In this document: positions 56,125-64,000 of the stretch, piece after piece
How positions within the stretch are numbered: position 1 is the first letter of the stretch
How the letters are laid out: each line of letters opens with the position of its first letter
NCBI GenBank assembly: GCA_032191485.1
Contig: JAVDOI010000003.1
Location: 806,001-870,000, forward strand
Length of the DNA stretch: 64,000 nucleotides
From: Leptoclinus maculatus
Taxonomy: Eukaryota > Chordata > Actinopteri > Perciformes > Stichaeidae
Direction: 5' to 3'
The notes under the pieces: generated by a model
Databases searched by the model: none
Told to the model about the DNA's origin: nothing
The model's input: the letters and a program-made list of their open reading frames with translations, nothing else
Translations under genes and position numbers: made by a program

Positions 56125-56550
56125 TGTCACAGGGCATGGTGAAGGACTCAAGTGCAGAACAGGCAGAGTAGCGTGCAAACAAATATTTATTTAACAAACA
56201 ACACAGGAAACTCACAGGACATAACAGGGGATCCACGGACAAGACAGGAGACGAAGGGGATAATCCAGCAGGAACGGGGAGGCAGACGGGAAAACCGGGA
56301 ACAGGACGGGAAAACCGGGCCGGTAGACATGGGGTAATGATCTGGCGACGAGTGACTGAGAGGCAGGAGTTTAAATAGTGACTGAAACAGGTGAGCAGGT
56401 GAGAGTAGTGAGCTTGATGAGGTGAGAGTGGAAGACAGGTGCGCTGAATGAGGGAGTGCTTGATTAGTAACCAGAGACAGGTGAAGGGAGTGCAGACAGG
56501 TAGAGTGAGGAGCTACAAAAAGACACAGGAGGCAAAGCCTAATCGTGACA
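56125..56550 (-). mobile_element. Solo LTR, family 1, in the right arm of the 55-57 kb element
   Basis: It reads TGTCACGATTAGGC...CATGCCCTGTGACA on the - strand, 426 bp. The left arm of the host element preserves the empty site (TTTGC followed by ATCTTGTAATAAAT). Here TTTGT precedes and CTAGT follows the LTR, exactly 5 bp each, so the duplication is real but has diverged. Confidence 0.8.
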
Positions 56551-57176
56551 CTAGTATCTTGTAATAAATATTGATATGTTCTTTATCACTTTGTGTTTTG
56601 TCTATTTGCCTTTTCTGTTGAGAAGATAACTGAGACTTTTGTGGGTTTTGAGGCACTGATGGCCTTTCAATGTAATTAATAAATGCTTTGTATCACTTTA
56701 GATGAGGTCACACAAAATACTTAACTAACGACTAGTACCTGAATTAATCATGAATTGCAGTATTAATACGCGTTTATAAAGCATATATTAACATAGTCCC
56801 TAACCATTAGTGCATATCTAAATCATTATATATATATATATATAAATACATGAATAATGTACATCTAAATAAGTTCTTAATAATTTACTTCTACTTTATA
56901 AAGGATGTTTTTAATCATCTACAACTCCTTAATAATTGGTTTGTAATATCTTTAATACTAAATTTACAAATGGGGAATCCATCATTTATAAAGTATGAAA
57001 ACACAATCACGAAACACACAATAGACGAGCTTATTAATCAAGAATAAAACATTTATAACTGTTATGAACTGCATACTGAGTGTTAATGTAGGAACAATGC
57101 TTTACGAATGATGAATTAAGTGTTTACTCATATTTAACTAATGCTTCATAGTGTGTAGTTATTATAAAGTGTTACC

Positions 57177-58372
57177 TTTGTTTCTTGATATTGCACGTTG
57201 CCAAAAAAACAATGTCAATGCACAGTGTTGTCAAACAGACCAGAGCCAGGTTCAATCCCATGACAATTGTGAACATGCAGACAGCCTGACATGTTGGTCT
57301 TACAGAGAACATAGCAAGATAACTTCCAACATCTGCTCTAAAATTCCGGAGGTGACATCGATGCAATGCAAATTATGAAAATTGTTATTATTGAATAAAC
57401 ACACTTGTTGACAAGTGCTTTAATATAAGCCTATTATTATTTCAGGAACCAAAATACACAGGAAGATATAATTCATAGAGAAAACAGTGGAACCTAATGA
57501 GGATATTAGAGCTCCCTTTAAATGTCAACCTTCTTGAAACTAGCCCTATTTTTATGACTCTGCTCGAAAATTGCATACCCATACTAAAAAGACTGTAATT
57601 CTGTAACTACAAGGTCTAATTTAATAATTTTTCATGTTATAATAAAGGGAACACTTGTGAGATTTGTTCAGATGTGTAAATATTGTGTATATTTTACTGG
57701 TTAATAGTAAATGAAGATGGCACACAGCTCAAATTGAAAATGTTCAGGTTCGCCTGAAAAAAAAGCACTTTTATTGAAGCACTTTTTATTGATATTTATA
57801 TTGCTTTATTGCTTAAAGCCTAAACATTTTACTTTGATAAAGTAAAGAATAAAAAAGTTAGAGATGTTTTAGTACAGAGAGGTCAGACGAGGTCGTCATT
57901 TTGGAACCAGCTGTTCCATTGTACTTTTATATACTATATAACTATATATTTCACTTGTTTTATCACTAATAGTGTTCAATCTTTCCAAATACAGCAGTTT
58001 GGCATCATTTAGAACTTTCAGATGCTCTCAGAGCCTGTAAATCATGGCTCCATCCTCATCTGACTGCAGTCTTCATGTGTGTATGTAACTCTATCTCAGC
58101 CTCTGATTGGTCAATTTCAGAGTATGACACCTTGTTCGATGCGGAAACGTCTCAAAAAAACGGCGTAAGCTGGTGTTGATTGCCAGAATCGTTAGCCAGT
58201 AAAAATAAAAAAAGCGCTGCGCATCCCCGAGCGTAAAATTCCATTCGCCAAAAGTTGGACCCCCTTACCCCCAGGTCCCACACGTTAGGTTGACCCCCCA
58301 TTCTACAGGAAACAGTTCAAAAATACACCGGATATACGTAGCAACAGTGTTTAGCCGGGAAAACGGGGAATT
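57177..58372. other. Gene-free stretch ahead of a promoter-like patch
   Basis: AT-rich to about 58130. From 58140 the sequence becomes GC-richer (GCGCTGCGCATCCCCGAGCG, ACACCGGATATACGTAGC) and could be a host promoter for the exon pair that follows. Confidence 0.4.
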
Positions 58373-58764
58373 ATGGCGTTCTTTTTCGTGATTCAGCGTA
58401 AAGGTGAGGTGCTGCTATGATTTGTTTCGGTGAAGCTGTTGTGGCGTTTGTTTGCTTACAGCTCTGTACTGGTTTCACGGAGAGAAATCTGGAAGATATC
58501 GCTGGATGCCCCCGTGGGGGGGCTCTCGGGACACGAAGGTTTAAATGAGGCTTCCTCCTTGTTGCTCTCCTGTTTTTGATTGTCACCGTTGTCAGATTTT
58601 TAACAAGTGAAAACTGCAGAATAGTACAGAGAACGCCTTGTTGCTGATAATAGAGTAGAATACAGATTAAAGAGGAATGAAGTGGTAGTCTCAAATGGTG
58701 ATTTTTCTCAGATCCCAGCATGCATTTGGACGGTGAGATCAGAATAGAAATCTTCTTGCAGCAG
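58373..58764 (+). CDS. Candidate first two coding exons of a host gene
   Basis: ATG at 58373 opens MAFFFVIQRK and stops at a donor AAAG|GTGAGG (58403/58404). An exon at 58712-58764, between acceptor TTTTTCTCAG and donor GCAG|GTAAGT, joins in phase and reads DPSMHLDGEIRIEIFLQQ. The region before the ATG is promoter-like. I do not recognise the protein and found no convincing third exon; a possible 23-base exon at 58814-58836 would leave an intron of only 49 bases. Without transcript support it may be chance. Reverse-strand frames over it lack any motif. Confidence 0.3.
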
Positions 58765-59934
58765 GTAAGTCAGCCAGCTCTGCCCCATGAATCAGCCTCA
58801 TTCTCTGCCCCAGCAGACTCGCTGTGCCTCCAGCATGTAAGAGTGCTCACTGCCAGCAGCCCGGCGATATTTTACACTTTCATGCTTCGTTTCAAATTTA
58901 CATCATTACAGTCATAGCCTGCCCTCGGGCAGCAGCTGTGAAAAGATTTAAACCACAATAAAAAATCTAGTTCAGTCATGGCCACAGAAGACTCTCCCCC
59001 CCCAAAAAAACCCCTCAATACAGCCTCTAATCCACAGTTGTGCTCAATACGTGAGTGCCAAAGCGTGTTGATACTTTTCACACATAGACTCCCAGACTGC
59101 TGCAGATATTCAGTCTGGCCGCCTTGTTGGTCATGTCCTCCTGGTGACTCTGCAACGTTATACGTTTCTGGGAGCTCTGGCAACAATAGCTAGACTCTGA
59201 TATGATATGTGAAGCAAGCAGAGGGCGTACTACTAAAGCTACAATAAAACATCTCACCCAAAACCATGCCAACATGTGTTCAAACTAAAATGGCGTGTGT
59301 TTACTGTTTTCTTGATAAGTGACCTTTTCACCAGTGTATATTTATTTTATTTTTTCATCGGTACAAAAGCAATATCAAAGTCCAAAAAACATGGGCCTCC
59401 CTCTAGCCCCACCCTGGGATCAAAACGTCAACTTTTGCAGACAAAATGTCTCAGTCAAATTGCAGTTAACTTTGATGCTCCCCATTGTGTGAGCCATTTT
59501 AATCTTTAATAACCTGTTGAACTTTCTTCTAGCACCAGTCCAGGTATAAACGTTTTATTTCCTGCCCCACAATGTAATGGTAATTTTTTACGTAGTATAT
59601 ATTTCTACTTACTTTGTATATATTTCTACTCAGTATATTGTATTCATGCATAAGTCATTTTGCTCTGAACTTTGTTGAACTTCACCGTGTCTCTGTTGTG
59701 CAGAAGAAGAATTCTCTCTTGCCTCTTCACAAAGATAACTAACTGTGTTGTATGACAATGTTCCAGCACCAAGGCCTTTGGTTGTTTGCTTGTTACAGCT
59801 GCAATACCAATACTGTCGGCCGAGTTGGCAGATAGCTGTGGTTTTGAGCAAGGGCGTTGGAAGTATAGTAGAGAGGACGAAGTAGGGAAAGGGTCATTGG
59901 CCCCCCATTTCTTTCCCCTGGCATTTTAAGTGAC
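58765..59934. other. Gene-free stretch
   Basis: A 71-codon frame from ATG 58978 (MATEDSPPPKK...) has a fair start context but no domain. No repeat boundary is clear until the poly-G run. Confidence 0.4.
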
Positions 59935-59962
59935 GGGGGGGGGGGGGGGGGGGGGGGGGGGG
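59935..59962 (+). repeat. Poly-G run of 28
   Basis: An unbroken run of 28 G is followed by TGGGGTGC. Such runs are prone to replication slippage and sequencing error. The proline-rich frame on the other strand is an artefact. Confidence 0.85.
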
Positions 59963-60149
59963 TGGGGTGCACGGACACAAACTAATTTCGAACTAACTTT
60001 AATTTCCGATGCGCGCGCTCCGTCCGCTGGTGGGAGTGTGTTCATCTGTGTGCGCGCACAAGTCTTTGTGTGTGTGTGCGCATATCGGGGCGGAACTCCG
60101 CCGTGCGTGATACAGAGAGCAGAGGATAATTATAAATTAAACAAAATTA

Positions 60150-60362
60150 AGTCGACCTTCTAGGGGGGGCAGAGGGTGCCGTTGGGGGGGCGGGGCACCC
60201 CGCTAATACAATGGTAGGGGAAACACTGGACTCGGCAAAAAGGTGCATGTGAGAAAAATGCGCGGGCCGCACTAACACTAACCTTTGATGTCAAGTAGGG
60301 GGCCACAAAATATCGTCCAGCGGGCCTCAATTGGCCCGCGGGCCGCGAGTTTGAGACCCCTG
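60150..60362. mobile_element. Two hAT end fragments
   Basis: GCTAATACAATGGTAGGGGAAACACTG ending at about 60228 is the reverse of a CAGTGTTTCCCCTACCAT hAT end. GCGGGCCGCGAGTTTGAGACCCCTG ending at 60362 is the reverse of a CAGGGGTCTCAAACTCG end. The opposite ends were not found, so at least two truncated or nested hAT copies meet here. Confidence 0.5.
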
Positions 60363-60540
60363 CTTTACGGCATTGGTCTCTTTGTGCTGACTGAAATATC
60401 TCAAGTATTGGGTGGAATGCCATGCAATTTTGTAGATACACTCACTGTCACCAGAAGATGAAGCATACTGACTTTGTTAATCCTGTGACTTTCCCTCTAG
60501 TGTCCAACAAGTCCTCCAAATTACAACAACACTATATACG

Positions 60541-60968
60541 TGTCACAGCTCTGCCACTACTACTCTGTCCTTTCCACCTCTCACTCACCTAATCAGTTCA
60601 TTCAGCGCACCTGGCTGCCACTCTCGCCTCATCAAGCTCACTACTCTCACCTGCTCACCCTGCTTCTGCCACTATTTAAGCCCCAGCCTTACACACACTC
60701 ACTCCCAGATCGTTCTCCGCTTCCATGCAAGACTTTCCCGCACACCCCCTTGGACTGATTCCCTGTTACCGACCCTGCCTGTTTTGGACTACCCCGCCTT
60801 GCCTCTGCCCCGGTAATTCACCCAGCCTTCCGTTCCTGACCACGAGATCCTGCCGTCTATTCCCTGTGATTCTGCTTCCTGTTGTGTGTCCTGAGAGAAA
60901 TAAAACTCTGGTTAAAATTACCTCTGGTGTCTGTCGTACTGCACCTGGGTCCTACATTACCCGTTACA
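60541..60968 (+). mobile_element. Solo LTR, family 1, opposite orientation, perfect duplication
   Basis: TGTCACAGCTCTGCC ... ATTACCCGTTACA, 428 bp, flanked by ATACG at 60536-60540 and 60969-60973. It aligns with the reverse complement of 56125-56550 (CATTCAGCGCACCTG, TCATCAAGCTCACTACTCTC, CACTATTTAA). AATAAA occurs at 60899-60904. The frames inside are LTR artefacts. The 3' half differs enough to suggest a subfamily. Confidence 0.8.
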
Positions 60969-60973
60969 ATACG

Positions 60974-61734
60974 TGGTTTGTCCATGCCCTCTAGACACAA
61001 AGAAGTGTTTTCTGATCTAACGTCGCAATCTGAACGATGTCATCATCTGAGCCTTCCAGAACCATTACAAATCACTGTTGGATAAATGAATCAGTATTAT
61101 GATGTTACATTGCTATGGTTAAGGTTTGGTTGGGTTTTTGGGGTAGATCCTTGTTGGGGTTAAAATACATACTGTTTCAAGGTTAGGATACTTCACGGCC
61201 ATGGTTACAAAAATAACCCATATGGTTAAGAATAGAGAACAATCATGATCATACTCAAAAAACATTACATCCATTACTTTGGTTAAGACCAAATAATTAA
61301 TAGCATTCGCATCAGCCTCAGCTGTACTTTGTGTTTAGTGTAAATTAACAAATGTTTGCATGCTAACATGCTAAAGTAAACATAGTGCCTGAAAAACATC
61401 GGAATGTAACATTGTTATTATGAGCATGTTAGCATGCCATGCTCAAACTACCCATACGTGCTGTAGACTCTTTCTGGGAATTCTTTTAATATTCAGTGAC
61501 TGTCCTCCCAAGACAATGAATGAATTAGTCATTTCAGGAAATGCCCCAAAACGTGTGTCTTGGTTCAGGTTGTTTTTCTTTGCCTAATGTTGATTTCAAC
61601 AGTTATTACATTACCATGTGGTTATGATTGAAACCATGTTGACGAAGGTCCCCTTACCTTAACTAAGTGGTAATTTAACCAGGCATCAACCTCCGGTTCT
61701 GAGAAGAGAAGCCAATGCGTAAGTGTCTTAAAAC
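60974..61734. other. Gene-free stretch
   Basis: TGCTAACATGCTAAAGTAAACA and GAGCATGTTAGCATGCCATGC near 61359-61442 resemble a common fish repeat based on GCTAACATGCTAA words. No gene was found. Confidence 0.4.
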
Positions 61735-62131
61735 TTGGCTAGCAGGGGCAAGTCTCTGAGAAAATGACTCTACTTCTCTCTTGATTTATTACCTCAGTAA
61801 ACATTGTAAACATGAGTTTATGGTCTCAATCTCTATTTTCAAGTCTTCTTCAATACAGCATGATGTTCATTTAGTAAATGATGGTCCATTTAGAGTCAAA
61901 TAGACCATAAAGCAGGGGATGCTTTAGGCTACTGTGATTGACAGGTCGCTGCCGCTACCAGAGCATACATGGTGTCTCTACGTCACTCCTCCGCAGTCAA
62001 AATATGGTGACTTTCAGTCATTGGTTGCAAAAATCCAAGATGGCGACGGCCAAATCGCCGAACTCGAGGCTTCAAAACAGCAGTCCACAAACCAATGGGT
62101 GACATCACTGCTTCCAGTTCTTAAATACGGT
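61735..62131 (+). repeat. Dispersed repeat, GACTCTACTTCTC family, copy 2
   Basis: It aligns to 33545-34000 from GAGAAAATGACTCTACTTCTC onward, including CAGTAAACATTGTAAACATG and TGTGATTGACAGG. The frame 61934-62188 is repeat sequence. Confidence 0.75.
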
Positions 62132-62184
62132 CTGTTTTTACCTACTCTTACCAAGAGGTTTTTGTGCCTAAACCTAACCAATCC

Positions 62185-62385
62185 TTAAAGGTGCAGTGTG
62201 TAGGATTTGGCGCCATCTAGCAGTGAGGTTGCACATTGAAACCAACTGAAACGTCTCGTGTTCCAAGCGTGAAGAGGACCGCCTCCATACGTAGATATAA
62301 ATAGCTCTTTCTAAACTAACGAAAACACAACCATTCTTATTTTCAGGAGATTACACACTAAAGAAAATGATTTTAACAAAAGCCA
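62185..62385 (+). mobile_element. MITE (AAGGTGCAGTGTGTAGGATTT family), truncated
   Basis: It starts TTAAAGGTGCAGTGTGTAGGATTTGG and contains CCATACGTAGATATAAATAGC and AACGAAAACACAACCATTC. The right inverted end is missing. Compare the copy at 16486-16770, in opposite orientation. Confidence 0.65.
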
Positions 62386-62936
62386 AACTTTACCAGGCTG
62401 AATAGTTTCAAACATTTTCTGCATTAAAACAGTTTATAGTATAAGTATACAGGAAGAAAATTGCATTCTTCATCTATTGAATAACTGTTTGTTTTCCCTG
62501 CCACAGAGAGATTGGACAGCTCACACTGAAACTGGGAGCCTTGGTCAATCAAGGGCTTTTAATTCATTACAGTTTTACATCAAGGAAGCTGATGTCTGTC
62601 TCTCGGAGTCAATGTGGAAAGATACATTTGATAAAAATGTATTATTTCAGTGAATTCTGAGATGAATGAGTGCTAAATGGCAAAATGGTGGTAGCTGCTG
62701 CTCCAGTTATTTTTCCACGATGACACACGCACACCGACTCAGAAGGTGAAAGCAATAATCATGATGCATCATAACACTGGTATGTTATAAACAGGAATAC
62801 ATGTAATCTCAGGAGAAGTTAGAATTCACGTTTTTAACACGTCTTTATGAAAATACAATCCAGGCCCGAGCTTCGGAGCAAAGAACAAAGCAGAGGGAGT
62901 CGAGAAAAAGAGATTGACACACTGATCATGAAGCCA
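62386..62936. other. Gene-free stretch
   Basis: Nothing beyond AT-rich sequence without element ends was seen. Confidence 0.45.
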
Positions 62937-62944
62937 GTATTAAA

Positions 62945-63861
62945 CAGTGGCGGGCCGTCAGGGCCTGCAAAGCCTTCTCTGCTGGCCTAAACAGAATCAC
63001 AACATTTTTTTTTATGTATTATAATTTATAAAAATATTTATTTTCTCATTGCACAGCTACTGTCTTCCTCAGTTGCTCTGCTTCCAGTGCTGCTTGTTTT
63101 AAGTTTAAGCTTTTATCCAATCAGATTTCACCTCTGTGTCTCTAGGTAAGAAGAGAGGCCCGAGGCCTGCAGACTCACAAGTTGCATCCATGTGCAGTTT
63201 AAGTGAATGGGGACGATATTGTTGATTGTCATAGTGTTCAACCAATCAGATCTTTAGTTTGACATGTTGGGCGTATTCTTTGACGTGTCAGAGCCCGCTA
63301 TCCCCATACTAGCTGGCCCACAAACACGTCACTATTAGTGCAGCGATTGGTCAGTGGACGAGCATGTGACTATCGTGAAACGAAACTTAACAGCAGAGGC
63401 TTAGTCGCGTTGTGAATCACACGTGATGCAGCTCAGCCAATCAAATATGGCCATTCTGACAAGCTTCCTGACTCGAGTACCACACACCGTGACACGGGGC
63501 TGAGACGAGGAAAGAGATCGCAGAGCAGTACGTTTAATGTTTAGGTTGTGAAAGTGAAATCATAAGACGGTGCTTATCGTTAAGGGATGATGGTGGGTCC
63601 CACAGCCAGACCAGCTGAGAACCACTGTCCTACATGAGCACAGAAAACATATTTTCCTAAATTTAAGCTTCTGCATTTTCCAAATGCTCTAGCATTATTC
63701 AAACGTATTGTAAGCCTCGTACCGAACGGTTTAATACGAGTACGTACATAGTTACAGCCTTAGAAACGAATAGCTGTGGCGCCATCATGTGGTTATAAGG
63801 TGGTATTTCAGCTGCATGACAGCAGTGAAGGCCTGGGTATAAAATGCACAGCCCACCACTG
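62945..63861 (+). mobile_element. hAT family A element, perfect 8-bp duplication
   Basis: CAGTGGCGGGCCGTCAGGG at the start and CACAGCCCACCACTG at the end; GTATTAAA flanks it at 62937-62944 and 63862-63869. No transposase codons are left. A part near 63395-63530 (GTGATGCAGCTCAGCCAATC, GACGAGGAAAGAG) resembles hAT family B at 8000-8090 instead, and CAGCTGAGAACCACTG at about 63612-63627 looks like yet another hAT end, so the copy is chimeric. Confidence 0.85.
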
Positions 63862-64000
63862 GTATTAAATGCGTTTCCATGGGTAGCGGCTTTGTGATGA
63901 TTTAATCCCCCTCCACGTCCATCGTGATTTGCAGCTCTCTGTACTGTCAGTGTGTGTCGACCGCGTGTGTCAGAAAGTCCTGAGATTTAATAAACAACTC

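Larger units (their letters stand above)
55018..57176. mobile_element. DNA element with very long inverted arms
   Basis: GGTAACACTTTATAATAACT at 55018 pairs with AGTTATTATAAAGTGTTACC ending at 57176. The complementarity continues inward for about 450 bases on the left, to near 55480, and on the right to about 56040, apart from the solo LTR at 56125-56550 and small differences. The single-copy interior (about 55480-56040) has a GC-rich part with no coding frame. The flanks (AATGTTTT left, TTTGTTTC right) agree at five of eight positions and do not prove a duplication. The superfamily is not assigned. Confidence 0.8.

Noticed and set aside
57238..57260. GGTTCAATCCC, like a tRNA B box
   Set aside because: No A box, acceptor stem or cloverleaf could be drawn around it.
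58978..59193. 71-codon frame starting MATEDSPPPKK
   Set aside because: The start context is fair but no domain, splice continuity or repeat relation supports it; the reverse strand is also open there.
59793..59978. Polyproline open frame on the - strand
   Set aside because: It comes from the poly-G run on the + strand.
60540..61085. Three overlapping proline- and leucine-rich open frames
   Set aside because: They fall in or just after a solo LTR with a perfect target duplication; the composition is that of the LTR.

Overview
The window reads as teleost fish nuclear DNA, probably percomorph, in a gene-poor stretch. The evidence is the repeat content: an L2-clade LINE with an SGNH-esterase ORF1, PIF/Harbinger elements with split genes, many hAT elements with 8-bp target duplications, DIRS and retrovirus-like LTR debris, and MITE families I recognise from other fish genomes. 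There is no operon-like structure and no long host coding sequence. The only host-gene candidate is a pair of small exons near 58.4-58.8 kb, and it is weak.

Layout. 1-6706 is a nearly complete L2 retrotransposon on the + strand: ORF1 enters from the left edge, ORF2 is open for 1000 codons, and a 1.67-kb Harbinger-like element sits between them. 6790-7518 is a hAT relic. At 7829-11181 two different hAT elements lie side by side and share one 8-bp target duplication (three copies of CACTAGAC); one carries a smaller nested element. 13.1-16.4 kb holds LINE fragments and a GC-rich minisatellite. 16.5-23.1 kb has MITEs, a solo LTR with a perfect 5-bp duplication and another hAT relic. 23847-27822 is a solo LTR split by a 3.6-kb Harbinger element that still has its terminal repeats, a four-exon Myb-like gene and a convergent transposase broken by a single TGA. 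30320-31410 and 62945-63861 are deleted hAT copies with perfect 8-bp duplications.

37544-42387 is a young retrovirus-like LTR element on the - strand: its two 935-bp LTRs look identical, it is flanked by ATTT, and between them there is no gag or pol, only a broken env transmembrane fragment. 45.9-49.4 kb holds a LINE 3' end and a DIRS tyrosine-recombinase fragment. 55018-57176 is a DNA element with very long inverted arms, the right arm interrupted by another solo LTR. A fourth copy of that LTR family lies at 60541-60968 in the opposite orientation.

The genes here serve the elements that carry them. ORF1 and ORF2 are the L2 retrotransposition proteins. The Myb-like protein and DDE transposase are the two Harbinger proteins that act together on its terminal repeats. 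The hAT, DIRS and LTR pieces are mostly dead and non-coding. The nesting gives a relative history: the LTR family inserted before the 24-kb Harbinger element, the long-armed element before its LTR, L2 before the 1.1-kb element, and the 37.5-kb LTR element is among the most recent arrivals. All family names come from motif recognition by eye.
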